This document shows, one piece after another, positions 11,339 through 24,365 of a DNA stretch of 64,000 nucleotides. The stretch comes from Homalodisca vitripennis (taxonomy: Eukaryota > Arthropoda > Insecta > Hemiptera > Cicadellidae): positions 185,476,001 through 185,540,000 of the forward strand of contig NC_060210.1 in assembly GCF_021130785.1 (NCBI RefSeq), in the 5' to 3' direction. The number at the start of each line of letters is the position of its first letter. Within the stretch, counting starts at the first letter, position 1. A program made the translations under genes and the position numbers. Below the pieces are notes generated by a model that was given only the letters and a program-made list of their open reading frames with translations, made no database searches and was not told where the DNA came from.

Positions 11339-13199
11339 TATTTCCTATTTTAGCTTTATAATGGACAAATTTTAATATTTTTTTCTTTTAGGAAAAGAGC
11401 CTAATCCTCTGACACTTACTCCTGAAAGATCTTAGTGCCTCTCTTAAAGTTTTATACAGTATAATATAGTTCGGGTGAACAATATCAATGGATAAGTGTT
11501 GGTTTTTGTTTGTTGTTTTGAAAAGCTCATAGTTGTGGTGAAGTTTGCCATTTTGTTTTAGTGTAACAAAAATTTATATACTCAATTTCTAGGGCAGTCA
11601 TATTAAATTATGATCTGTAAATATTGCTGGCAACTGAAAACAAAATGATTGAAAGTTATGGAATTCAAGAATAAATATCTAATAATATTATAATTACCAG
11701 TGAAAACTTATTTTTTGAGAAAGTAGTAATGTATCCTACAGAACATAAATTTTTAAATAGATAAAATGTATAAATGTTGTGTTTTGATCCTAAAATATAA
11801 AAGCAAGTCATTATTTACTTTAAAAAAATTTAAAATAATTGTTTAAAAAAACAAACATTTTATATAGTTTTTAAGTTGCCTTTATATTCAAATTATATTT
11901 ATACCTCATGTGCATTTATCTAAAAGCTATATACTAAAGGTTTAAAATTGTATACAAATCATATTTTATAGAAAAAACGCCTAGCAATTTAGCAAGAAAT
12001 CGTACTAATTTGAAAACAACTGCATATTCTATGTTTTTCAATGTCGACAAAGAGACAAACAAAGAACATTTCGTTCTATGCAAGCAAACCATTGTTTGTA
12101 GAAAGGCTAGAGGCAGTGCTTTTGTATTACAGATCTATCTTTGGGAGGACATTCAATGACACAGGATTTGGTCAGAACTGAGTAAAAAGATCTTTTAGAC
12201 TCGAGCAAAATCTAGTTTATACTTAAAACATTTTTAAAAATTTCATTTAAAATTGCAGTGTATAACATTTAATAATTTAACATACTCATTGTATTTACTT
12301 TTAAAATAGTTGTTATTAAAACATGTGTTATTTTTCCTCTTTTGTTAAGGCAGCAGTACTGGTGGTCATTTTGATTTTTATTCCACTAGAACAATAATTA
12401 AAACCATTCTCTTCTTTTATCTGTTTGTGGTAAAGTTTTGAAACATCTCTCATTTAAAATAATGTAAAACTTAAATAAACATTGGAATGATTATAGCTTT
12501 TCCAATATTACAAACAAGCCCCAGAATACCAACAACTATTAAAAAATCTAGAACGTTTAAAGAAAATATTACACAGCTATTATTAATGAATTATTAATTG
12601 GTAATAATATGATCATGTTGAGTGAAATTAAAAGTTTACACTCGATAAAAAGTTGTGTGTACTTCTAAATGCCAAAGAGACAAGTTGTCTCTTGTATCTT
12701 CAGCCTCATTCTATCATCGACAGTTGAGGTAAGAAGCAATTAACAGCGACATCTGGATATGTCTGATATGGGAATAGAAGCACTTCAGAGATAGTTTGTA
12801 CGATATCATGTTACAGCACTCAATAAAACGTTTAGCACCAAGAAACCAGATAAGTGATAGATTACTTGCTTCCTACAACATCGCAATTAGCCATATATAC
12901 CACTTCATCACATGGATAAGTAATGGACACTTTAAGAGTTTTCTTGGAAAACAAACTACTATGTTTCTAAAGAAACTTCCACTTTCATTTTGATGTTTAA
13001 AACTAAAATTGTTCTTCAGTTCACGATTATATAAAACACACCAACTAGATCAATTCATTAAAAATTTTTTTAATAAAGAATGTATTATGACTTTTACAGA
13101 GTGATAGTTGGAAAAATTAAATCATATCCTTTGTTTACAAAAGACTGATCAATATTTGTTAAATGCGTCCTACATTTTTTTAAGATAGATATGATGATG
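11339..13199. other. Unannotated AT-rich sequence
   Basis: I see no coding exon, RNA gene or transposon end here. A small inverted repeat surrounds GAGACAAGTTGTCTC at 12676-12690. The open frame at 12796-12993 has no recognisable similarity. Confidence 0.5.
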
Positions 13200-13319
13200 T
13201 TGAAAAAGGTTGGCTAGTAGATCTTCGTTCAATTTTATTGATGAAAATGGCATTATCAGTACTAGATATGTATGGTGTCATGAATTAAGGAAAATTATAT
13301 TTAAGACAGCCTCAGTAAG

Positions 13320-13830
13320 CTTCATAAATCCCAAGGATGGTCCACTTCTGGATGGTTTATATCTTCCAGTTGAACCTACGCTAGGTGTAGCAAAAACTGC
13401 TGCGTCACTTATATCTGGGCAACCCTATGGATGTCCAGGAGCGGTACATCACTAACTACAAATGTCGAGGTATAGGGTAAGAAGAGTAAGATTGCTAAGT
13501 CTAGTTTATTGCGGAAGATGGCTGATGGAATGGCTGGAGCTTCTTAGTGTTAATTCTCTGGCTTGCCTAGACGTACGGGGCATTCCCACCACTCGTACCT
13601 ACTTTGACTGAAGAGGCTGGAACAGATGTGGTCTTCTTCCCTTCAGCAAAGATGACAAGACTGAGATAATAGTGTCCACTATCCTCCTCATGGTATCTAA
13701 CAGGAGGTTGCCTCTACCCCAACCTTAACCCTCTTGATTACCCTGTCACTGGAAGCTTGACAGATTCAGTCAGCATTTTCCACTAGTCAGTAGCCTGCTA
13801 TCAGAATAATGCTTTACATGATCAGATACC
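13320..13830 (+). repeat. Dispersed repeat family A, diverged copy
   Basis: This copy is clearly related to 22240-22760, with TGGTTTATATCTTCCAGTTG, GGGCAACCCTATGGATGTCC, TCACTAACTACAAATGTCGA, CTTCAGCAAAGATGACAAGA and ACCCTGTCACTGGAAGC in the same order. It is much more diverged than the two arm copies are from each other, so it is an older insertion. The open frame 13210-13455 starts before the repeat and is not conserved in the other copies. Confidence 0.65.
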
Positions 13831-15939
13831 TCATTAAGAAAGAAAAACAGAAAGTGGGCAAAAAAAACCACACATAAACATAAGAGAGGAAAAGGATTAG
13901 AGCTTTCTAACCATTAATTGAGATTAGATCATAGGAGCCAAACAGATATGATTATAAATGGTGTTTTCAATTAATTTCATAACAATTTTGTTCCTTGTGA
14001 TTTTTTATATCCCCTTTAGTCACAACTTCAGCAATCTCAATTGTGAAGTTTATGAAATACTCTTAATATTTTTGTTTTCTGTGTTGAACTGTTACAATCT
14101 AAACAATTATTACACAGGTCCTTTTATGTCTGTATACGGTTTGTATTTTTTTTAAATAGCTTAGTCTAATAAGGTGCTTTTCTGGCGGTTTTGTGATGTT
14201 ATGAGTCAGTTTTATTTCAATCAAAATCAATTTCCATTGCATTTAATTAAGTTGACTTTTAAAACATCACTTGTCCATAATTTGTACACTTGTAGCCTTC
14301 AACAACATTAATCCATTAATCAATTTATCATGAGAAACATATCACACAGTACAATAAGACGTTTGATAAAATCTTTCTTTTGTAATTTTTAACACACATC
14401 AACATTCAGACCATCATAAATGTAAATATGGTAAAGGGGCTGATAATAGAGATACCCAAAAGTATATTAAGAGTCGGCATCATCGATTTTAGCCCAGTAA
14501 TAACAATGTTAAGCCTCTAAAAACTTTTACAACCTTATTTTGTGGTCATAAAAATGGGAGATGTCAAAATTTATAAAGATAGTTAGTTAATACACATAAT
14601 TCAAAAGGCTTTGTTTATATTTTTTTCTAAACATTTTAAATTATCTCACTATACAAGAAACACTAAAAGTACATTTGATTGAGACATCAACCTATTGTAC
14701 TATCTAAAATAAAGAACAAAAGTGTTTATAAAATTGTTCTTAAGAGGTAAAACTCCAAGGCAGTTTTACTCTCAAAGTGCATGCTTGGGCCAGATAATAA
14801 TATTTCACCACTTTCATCCGTTTTATTCGTCTTACCTATTCAATCAGTCTATATTAGCTGGTCTAAGAACACCTTTAGTCCCTCAATTAGTAGAACAACT
14901 GTTATTATTGTGATTAAAATTAAACAAACTAATAATTACATACTATATGTACTGAAACATTATTCGTAGTTGCAATGGCAAAATTAACAGTACGTGAACC
15001 ATTTAGCTCGAAGATTTTAAAGAGTTAATTATTATTTATGCCTCCTTCTTCTTCTCAAAACTATGCTCTCCCCTCTGAATGTTACAAGTACTTCCAGTTT
15101 CTTCACTCAACTCACGCTCAGTATATATAATAACTACACAGTGGTATCTTACAATACTAAATTTATTTTTGCTTCTCGCTCACTCTTTCTAAAATGATCG
15201 CAATTATTTACCGTTGAACTATTATTACCTCAGCAAAGTATTTTCTCTTTAATTTGACTGTAATGTAATAATATTTATTGTACTGTACATGTCACAAAAA
15301 GGAATTGGAATGAGGAAAACAATAGAACCACATACTAATAAATAATAAAAGGCAACGCCAACTACAATATTACAGGTGGATAACAAAACACTGGGCAATC
15401 ACTATTATACGACAATTGTTGTTCTAGAGCTCGTGGGACCTGTCAAGGACTCGGCCAATTAAGAGTCACACCAATAATCAACCATTACGAGCTTTTCACT
15501 GGATCAAGTGGTTAATTGAGTTAAAATACGTCAGTTCATTATATTTCACTGTATCCTCCGATACATGCTATCCACCACTGCCGAGTTGCGATACAGGTAT
15601 ATCACAGACATTATATAAACCACATCTGAGGGCAAAATATACCTACACCTACACATTGCTTTAACACATTACTCGAAACACAGATGCCCTCAGAGTTTAA
15701 GCATGTTTCGAACTTAAATTTAAGAACCCTCAGAATATATATGCCTGATGGTTAAAATTAGTTTTCTCACCCCTATAAACGTTGTGTTCTGGTATTAAAA
15801 CACTTTTAGCTTTTTTTAATTCTTCCAAAGTTTAATCCTCCTTCTGATATTGATATTAACATTCATCTAACTTACACCCTTTGTAAAAACTGATGAAAAA
15901 TGGCACAGGCATCTATTATCTTTCCACCATTATTGTACA
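13831..15939. other. Unannotated AT-rich sequence
   Basis: Nothing clearly coding is visible. Short open frames at 13958-14155 and 14722-14969 are low-complexity, hydrophobic translations of AT-rich DNA. AAGAGTCGG followed by ATTTTAGCCC near 14470-14495 recurs loosely near 15950, which hints at an old dispersed repeat. Confidence 0.45.
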
Positions 15940-15989
15940 ATAACCCTTTAAGAGTCGGGCAGTACTTGATTTTAACCCCTTAAGAACAA

Positions 15990-16130
15990 TGTTTAAACAT
16001 TCATGTAATTTTACAAGGAAACAGGATTTTTCTGGACATTTGCCATCGTTCAGTGAAACAAGAAATCAACCTTCAAGGAGAAAAAAAAAATTCCTTGAGG
16101 AAAAAAAAATAAGCTTCAAACAAAGTAATT
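15990..16130 (+). repeat. Half copy of dispersed palindromic repeat family B
   Basis: The segment holds GGAAACAGGATTTTTCTGG, ACATTTGCCATCGTTCAGTG, then CAACCTTCAAG and CTTCAAACAAAG. The same blocks make up the arms and flank of the perfect-looking palindrome at 26565-26683 and a partial copy at 52560-52640. Only one arm is present here. Confidence 0.55.
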
Positions 16131-16199
16131 TTACAACCTCATCATTAGTATTAATGCTATTGGAAATCTTATTTAAAAAATATGATTAATACGTATCCA

Positions 16200-18126
16200 A
16201 ACGCTTTAGTTTTTTTGAAATTTTTTAACCAGTTATTTCAGAAAAAAATCACAAAATTTTGTACTTTTTTAACAAATATAACAATTTCAAAAAACAAACA
16301 AAAATCTATTTAAACACGTATTAATGATATCTTTAAAATTACACTCCCCGTAACATTTTGATACAAAATTAGGACATCAAAGTATTTTAAGTTTAAGATT
16401 GTTCTTTATAACGGAAAACTCAAGGTCACTTTATTAAAGCCGGCTTTTAAGCTAGCCTGTATAGAACTAATGTGTACCACTATATTACCCTGTTTATATA
16501 CAGAAATTATGTTTTATAGTTTATAAATACTTTACATTACCGGCTGATAGTGCTCTAAATACATGCAGCACACAGCTAGACCACCTGTAGCAAATTATTT
16601 GTACACAGTTTTAAGATTTCTTTTACAACTTTTTTAAATTGCAAAATAAGTCTGTGTTATGTTAAAATATGTTTTACTCTAAAATTGTGCATAGACCGTA
16701 ATACATTATGTATTTGTCAGCTCAGCAAATAGTTCATATAAAAAACAAACAAAACTTGGACATAAAACTTCAAGAAAGAAATTTCCCATCTTATCTAAAA
16801 ATTAAAAAATGTGACATTTTAATGTTTGCGGCTTTTACCATTAGAAATGTGTAAGGGTCCAGTTTAGTTTAACTGGCCCTCTTTTAGAATAAAGATTTTG
16901 ACCTCCACATTCTACGCATAGGTCATATGACAACGGTGTTTGTTTTCTAGTTCCTTCTATTGCAGTCTATACAGGATAACTATTATATCACACTATTTTA
17001 TATGGTTACGTATAATCATCTTAGCTTGTAACGGATATACTTTCAAAAATTTCAAATTAAGAAACAGAATATCCAGTTGAGTACTTTCATAGTCCTAGGA
17101 ATCATAATTACTTATTACTTATTATGGTAACAATAAAAACTTGTTGATTTATGCACTGATTTAGAAAATACTTCTATTACTTTGGTTGGATGCATCATTT
17201 GATTATTAATCTTTGATTTTAATTAGTTTTATTATCATGCATATCTAAACTTATTGTGTAATGAAAATCACCTAATGAGGTTCCACATTTTATGATATCA
17301 AATTGAACAATTTATGCATGTATGGAAACCAAATCATTATCAGCAACTCCCTCCCTCCACCCGGCGTCTTTAGTGATTATCAAACATTCCTATAATAAGA
17401 TTTCATCAACAGCTGTTTTGTTCTAATGCTAAAATAAAAAAAACATTAGCTTAAAGATTTATTTTTAATAAGCTGCCAGATTTTCATAAATTATCATTTG
17501 GACCAACTTCCATTATTAAAAAACAACGTATATTTGGGACTAGGACTACTGAATATTAATGAGTTTTTGTTCTTTAATAGAAATTTACTAGTTTCATAGT
17601 TAAAATATATTCTTGTTACTTAAATATTTTTCCACGTGCTCAGATCCAATCTTGTCATCCTAATCCTAATGATTATTAAATGATGAAAGTGCCCTAAACA
17701 AACCAAGTTGTTGGTTATTCAAACGCGCGTAAACAAATTCAAGCCGATTGCTACCTGAAATGTTTACGATGGACCATTCTTGGGGGCCCTGGAATGAATA
17801 TAGGCCTATTCTGTATCTCAAAAAACCTCTCCGGGCTTACAGTCCACCAGTCTCTAAAAGCAGGCCAAAAATTCTCATCCTTGGTTCTCTAAAGTTGTTG
17901 TTAATATGAATTGAGAAAGAGCTTGTTTTAATGTATTCAAACATATTCTATGTAAACATTGTATTTATGGCAACACTATCATATGTGTTAAATTACCTTA
18001 AACCAATATTATTTTTTATATTAATTTACATTTTACCTTGAGTCACATGTAATAGGATATTGAATTTGGTTTCAGGTAATTCTAAGCAATATATGGGTCC
18101 AACCTCGATTGTTCTCATATGACAAT
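16200..18126. other. Unannotated AT-rich sequence
   Basis: Poly(T)- and poly(A)-rich DNA with no recognisable gene, RNA or transposon ends. Confidence 0.45.
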
Positions 18127-18840
18127 TATTTTGTTCAAATAGTCAATTAGAGAAGGAAAAAAAAAAATTTTGAAAAACTAGAATTTCTTGGCCGAAAAGC
18201 AGTTTATAGGGAGCAGGCAACTGCCAGAACACGGTCCATAAATTGCTTAGAGTTACCGTATTAAGTGATCAGAACACCACTGATGTGATCATGGCTTCAA
18301 ATGTTGGAACTACTCGAGTTAATTTTTTTTTTCTAAAAGAGCAAGCTCGCGAAGCGCTGCGCAGCGGGCCAGGCATCGTGCGTGATCCTTTTTTTTATTA
18401 AAAAAATTTCTGATTTAAATTGTTATTACATATTACAATATAATGTTAGGTATTGTATGTAAAACAATTTTAAAACACATAATTAACATGCTGGAAAGCA
18501 AAGTAAACCAATATCAAGAATCCGCCCATATACAAAATCTCCAAAAAAATCCTGGTAAAGTAATCTGTGTCATTCCTTTGGCCTGTAATCAATTCATAAT
18601 AGACGAAGATGCACGCACGAATGCTTGCCCGCTGCGCAGCGCTTCGCGCTGCTTGCACTTTTAGAAAAAAAATTAACTCGAGTAGTTCCAAATTTGAAGC
18701 CCCCAATCACGTCAATGCCCCTGATCACTAATAGGTAATTCTCGCAGTATTGCTCGCCTACTGCTCCCTATACCTGCTTTCCAGCAAGAAATTTCTAGTC
18801 ATGTTCCTTTTTTCTAATTGGACTATTGGAACAGTAAAAT
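18127..18840. mobile_element. Foldback (palindromic) element
   Basis: The segment is a long imperfect inverted repeat: 18127-18395 pairs with 18606-18840 around a 210-bp centre. Matching blocks are CTACTCGAGTTAATTTTTTT with its complement at 18670-18690, the GC-rich GAAGCGCTGCGCAGCGGGC with GCCCGCTGCGCAGCGCTTCG near 18630, and TATAGGGAGCAG with CTGCTCCCTATA. Overlapping open frames on both strands in the centre (18443-18706) are mirror products with no similarity. The outer arm end is repeated once more, in direct orientation, at 18850-18912, just before the second (C15A)n tract. It resembles a foldback or MITE-type DNA element; no transposase is present. Confidence 0.7.
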
Positions 18841-18914
18841 GTAAATGAGTTGCCCTGCTCCCTATAAACTGCTTACCCGCAAGAAATTCTAGTCATTTCC
18901 TTTTTTCTTTAAAT

Positions 18915-19013
18915 CCCCCCCCACCCCCCCCCCCCCCCACCCCCCCCCCCCCCCACCCCCCCCCCCCCCCACCCCCCCCCCCCCCCACCCCCCCCCCCCC
19001 CCACCCCCCCCCC
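18915..19013. repeat. (C15A)n tract, second copy
   Basis: C-only on the plus strand except A at 18923, 18939, 18955, 18971, 18987 and 19003: exactly the same 16-bp period and nearly the same length as 3199-3297. It lies between the foldback element and the inner end of the right inverted-repeat arm. Both tracts have the same strand orientation although the arms are inverted. Confidence 0.95.
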
Positions 19014-22000
19014 ATTACTCTTTGGTTTTTTGTACAGTATGTTTTATAGAAAAAAGCTTGGGGTTTTCAGAAGAATGTACCATTGCCAAATGTGGCACTA
19101 TTGAGCATTCAGATGATTGGATTAGCAAAAGTGATGAAGCTAACAAAAGTTATTACAGACCTTCTAAAATGATGCTTCTTAAATCAGTTGCTTATGGGCT
19201 GTCTGTGTGATAATTATTGAAAGAAAGTGACTTGAGACTTAGTAAATAGGTTTCTTTTTGGTCCCAAAAAGGACTTTGATTTTTTTTAGGCAAAGGGCAG
19301 CAAAGTTGGTAGTAAATCCGTAAAAAAATGCCTTTGAAGACTTAAATTCCTCATTACGTTGATTGTTACGTTGATCTTTGATACTTCTGTTGTGTCGGTT
19401 GGTAATATATTTCTTCAACACCTATGCCATGTGCAGTATGCAGCAACAAAAATAAAATCTAGACCAATTTATTACTAAGGGAGAAATCGCTTGAAAACAT
19501 TATAGCGCCCTAATGTAACATGTAATGCATGTAGTCAGAAATCGCCATCTATCAATAAAATATGCCAGAAATACTGCAGAGCGTATTTTCAAGTCGTGTT
19601 CAAAAGTAGGTTAATTTCATTGTGTTTTGCTAATAACCATTTGCCACGAAGGAATGTGGTGTGGCAAACTGCTTATTGCTGTACTTCGTCACACATAACT
19701 CTAATCTCTGTATTACTGAATATGTTGTGCTGCAATCAAGCTGTTTGAGCTCATGTTTGATTCATGCGTGATTAAAATTCCGTAAGAGAATTAACCTGTT
19801 TTTCCCTACAGTAATCTGTCCTCATTGTTCTTTTTCATTCAAATTGCTGTAATTTGGTCCACAATAAAAGCAATATATGACGGGTCTCCAATGTTTGAAA
19901 AATCAAAAACGAATTTCACAAACAAAACAATATATACTAATGCAATTAAGTAATTTACTATCTGCCATGATTGTGTTTTTTATTGCGAGGAATGAAGTAT
20001 TATTTGAAATGTTTTGAGAGATGGGCATCTCATTTCCAGCTCATAGTTGCTGAACCATAAATAGAACATCTGACCTACTGTACTGTCCAGTTACAGCTTG
20101 CAGCACAGCACTGTCTATTTTACACTGTACATTACTGTAGTTACACTGCAAACATTTGAATAATGTACAGGTCGGATTTTAACCAGTGTACAAATTTAAG
20201 AAATTGGTGGAATCCATTAGAATAAGCAGAGTGTTAATTTTGAATACCATGGTGACATTGTTTCATACACATATTAGTTTATGTTCTTTTACTTCACAGT
20301 TATGCGCGCCTCATAAACAATTTGCAATATAGTCATTTAAATTTGCGTAACTCTTTATAGGATTGAACTTAAATGAAGTATTTCCACTTGTTCGACATAT
20401 AGTTAATACAATGAAGGCTGTTTTTTTTTTTTTTTTTTTTTACTAACGACATTTTTTAGGTAAATTTTAAAGCAGTTCTAGTTGTTAAACAGCTAAAATT
20501 AATATGCTCTAAGGTTTTTGTACAGTTTTTAGGTCCTCCACATTAGAAATGTCTATGTAAATATTAACAACGAGATAACTCAAATATTTAACTAAAATCT
20601 TTATTAAAAAATAAATATAGACAGCTATACGAATTAAAAATAAAATGTGATGTATTGTCGCAGGCATTTAGTTTTATTTATTGCAGCTAATTCAATCCGT
20701 TTCTAAAACGTTACGCACCATTTGTAACATTTTTCTTTTTAAATTTCATTATTGTTAGAAATGTTTGAATTATATAAAGAAATTTGATAAATCAAAGTAC
20801 AAAAATATTTTAAATTTATCAGTATCCAATAATATGTTGTCTAACTCGACATGTGAAATCGTCGTCATCGCTCTATTATATGTTTATTATTTTTAACAAC
20901 ACTATTCATTTAATTGTATGTATATAAAATGTAGCCTATATATATATATATATAGGAGTTATGGATTAAATGACCTTCGTTAGATCACACAGTGGTAGAG
21001 TGGACGTTATTGTTCAAAGTCCTTCTCTTTAATAAAGGCATATTTCATTTCATTTCATAGCGTGACAATGAGTCCATAATTTACAGAGTCAGTGCTTTGA
21101 TCAGCTGATCGTTATGTTGTCAATGATCAACTGATCAGCATTGCAATATGGAGGTTACAAAATATTATAACCTGACGTCTGTTAAGTTTGAGAACTGTAT
21201 AGGCAAACATCTTAATTGTATACCGTAAGTTTATAGTTGCAGACTGATGGAAAATGTCTCATTTTAAAGATACAATTAATACAATTCAAAGTTTATATTT
21301 TTTGTATCGGTTGAAAAAATTTAAAATGTTTGTATTTCATTGTTATTGTGCAATGAAAACTTAAAAAAAACCGTTTGGATGTGTATGCTTAAAATAGGAC
21401 ATTTCCCATGATTTTCGACAACCAAAAGCAAGGATGTAAAAGAGTTTGAAGTCTATTATTGTTATTATGGAGTAAAACTCACGACCATTTTACTATTAAC
21501 TGGATCTTAACTTGAGAGTACAAAATGTCTATTCTAGGTCAACTGGTAGTATGTTTACTACATGTGTTACTATGTCAAACTTTAAAATATTATATGGTTT
21601 TAGTTTGTTGATTTAAAAATTGGTTTATTTTTACAATTTCTTTTTCGTCATCATAGTTACCCATAAGACCAATATGTAAACATGTTCACCAAACACTTTG
21701 CCAAAAACCAAAGGAGTGACATGCACCATCGTTGAACTCTATGTTTCCTATATAGAAATAAAGCTGCAAGAAAAATCTATAGGTCGGATTGATTTTAAGA
21801 TATGTGCGAACAGACAGACAAGACATACGGAAATGAAAATTTTCTACTGTCTCGAGTGATGGATTTGGCTAATGCTTAGCCAATAATGTTCACATACTAG
21901 CTTATAATTAAAACACTAAATGTGATCTTAAATATAACAAAATATGTTTTCAGTTGTCTTTATAAAAAAAGTTTTTGTTAGAACATCTTCTATGGAGTAA

Positions 22001-22239
22001 CGTAAGATGTTCAGTGTCATTTAATCATGTGCATCATTGAGGCACTGATCAATCATGTATTGACCTATACAAAAGTGTAGTAATTAGTATCCTAACATTA
22101 TACCCTTATCCATTGATTATCCTGAAAAAAAAAACTGTAGGAGGGGGAAGCAAGTGATTGTCATGTAGGTTTTAACAGATTCCTATACCATTTGCTAGTT
22201 GACTCTAGATAATTTCTCGATTTTCATACCATTTCAGTA

Positions 22240-22760
22240 TGGTAAGCTAACCCAGCAGGGATCACTTCTGGCTGGTTTATACCTTCCAGTTGAAACCTAC
22301 CACTGGGCACAGCAAAACCAATGTGCCACTTAAATTTGGGCAACCCTATGGATGTCCAGGAGCGGCATATCACTAACTGCAAATGTCGAGATTCTGGGGT
22401 GCAAGGGCAGTTCGATAGGTGTAGTCTACTGCGGGAGATGACTGTTGGGGTTTGGTGGGGTTCGTTCCCTAACTATCAGAGGTTCTTGCTAACTTCAACA
22501 AGGGGTGTGCCACCCCCTGCCTGCTTTTACTGGAGAGGCTGGTTCAGAGCTGGCTTCCCCTTCTTACAGGGAACATGACTATGAGATTAGTGCCCTAATT
22601 CTTCCTCATGGATCTCGATAGTGAGGTAGCCCGGCCCTTACCCCCTAACCTTACCCATCCTAAATATCCTGTCACTCCGGAAGCAGCGCTAAGGTTCTTA
22701 CAGGACTAAGTGCAATTTATAAGCTTCTTGTCCTAAGAGAACAGCTGATTATTCACTGCT
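22240..22760 (+). repeat. Dispersed repeat family A, copy in right arm
   Basis: Best-preserved copy of the family also seen at 5280-5890 (inverted) and 13320-13830. It contains CTGGTTTATACCTTCCAGTT, CAACCCTATGGATGTCCAGG and ACTAACTGCAAATGTCGAG. A short match to its start (GCTGGTTTATACTTTTCAGT) is also present at 61383-61402. The 85-codon open frame at 22321-22578 is not open in the other copies. Confidence 0.7.
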
Positions 22761-22814
22761 GTCTTTTCCTAATTTTGTTTTATATCATCACATATATTCA
22801 TTTAAATACAAATT

Positions 22815-24365
22815 TTACTATACAGTTCAGCTTACAGGTAGAATAGGTACCTCATGTACAGTTCAGCCTGTAAGTGGAATATGTACCTACCTACTGAACA
22901 GTTCAGCCTGTACGTGGAGCATGTATGTACTGTACAGTTCAGCTTGTAGGTGGAACATGTGCCTACTATACAGTTCAGTCTGTAAGTGGAATATGTACCT
23001 ACCTTACTGAACAGTTCAGCCTGTACTTAGAGAATGTATGTACTGTACAGTTCAGCTTGTAGGTGGAACATGTGCCTACTATACAGTTCAGCCTGTACGT
23101 GGAGCGTGTATGTACTGTACAGTTCAGCTTGTAGGTGGAACATGTGCCTACTATACAGTTCAGCCTGTACGTGGAGCGTGTATGTACTGTACAGTTCAGC
23201 TTGTAGGTGGAACATGTGCCTACTATACAGTTCAGTCTGTAAGTGGAATATGTACCTACCTACTGAACAGTTCAGCCTGTACTTAGAGATTGTACCTACT
23301 GTACAGTTCAGCTTGTAGGTGGAACATGTGCCTACTATACAGTTCAGTCTGTAAGTAGAATATGTACCTACCTACTGAACAGTTCAGCCGTACTTAGAGA
23401 ATGTATGTACTGTACAGTTCAGCTTGTAGGTGGAACATGTGCCTACTATACAGTTCAGTCTGTAAGTGGAATATGTACCTACCTACTGAACAGTTCAGCC
23501 AGTACGTGGAGCAGTATGTACTGTACAGTTCAGCTTGTAGGTGGAACAACCTACTATACAGTTCAGTCTGTAAGTGGAATATGTACCTACCTACTGATAA
23601 CAGTTCAGCCTGTACGTAGAGCAAGTATGTACTGTACAGTTCAGCTTGTAGGTGGAATATGTGCCTACTATACAGTTCAGTCTGTAAGTGGAATATGTAC
23701 CTACCTACTGAACAGTTCAGCCTGTACTTAGAGAATGTATGTACTGTACAGTTCAGCCTTGTAGGTGGAACATGTGCCTACTATACAGTTCAGTCTGTAA
23801 GTGGAATATGTACCTACCTACTGAACAGTTCAGCCTGTACGTAGAGCATGTATGTACTGTACAGTTCAGCTTGTAGGTGGAATATTGTACCTACCTACTG
23901 AACAGTTCAGTCTGTAACGTGAGAAGTATGTACCTGTACTGAACAGTTCTGCCTGTAGTGGAGCATGTATGTACCTACTGTACAGTTCAGCTTGTAGGTG
24001 GCAATGTGCCTACTATACAGTTCAGTCTGTAAGTGGAATATGTACCTACCTACTGAACAGTTCAGCCTGTACTTAGAGCAAGTATGTACTGTACAGTTCA
24101 GCCTTGTAGGTGGAATATGTGCCTACCTATACAGTTTCAGTCTGTAAGTGGAATATGTACATACCTACTGAACAGTTCAGCCGTACTTAGAGAATGTATG
24201 TACTGTACAGATCAGCTTGTAGGTGGAACTTGTGCCTACTATACAGTTTAGTCTGTAAGTGGAATATGTACCTACCTACTGAAACAGTTCAGCCTGTAAA
24301 TGGGAGCATGTATGTACTGTACAGTTCAGCTTGTAGGTGGAACATGTGCCTACTATACAGTTCAG
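22815..24365. repeat. Minisatellite with about 37-bp subunits in a three-part higher-order unit
   Basis: Three related subunits alternate: one with TGTACAGTTCAGCTTGTAGG, one with TATACAGTTCAGTCTGTAAG and one with GAACAGTTCAGCCTGTACGT. They form higher-order units of roughly 110 bp. The open frames that cross it in several frames on both strands (Tyr/Cys/Thr-rich) follow from the repetition. The inverted copy lies at 3830-5230. Confidence 0.9.

Noticed and set aside
18443..18706. Overlapping open frames on both strands as a gene pair
   Set aside because: They lie in the centre and arm of a palindromic element and mirror each other.
22321..22578. 85-residue open frame as a small gene
   Set aside because: It is part of repeat family A and is not open in the copies at 5280-5890 and 13320-13830.
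23027..23844. Cys/Tyr-rich peptides
   Set aside because: They are multi-frame translations of the 37-bp minisatellite.
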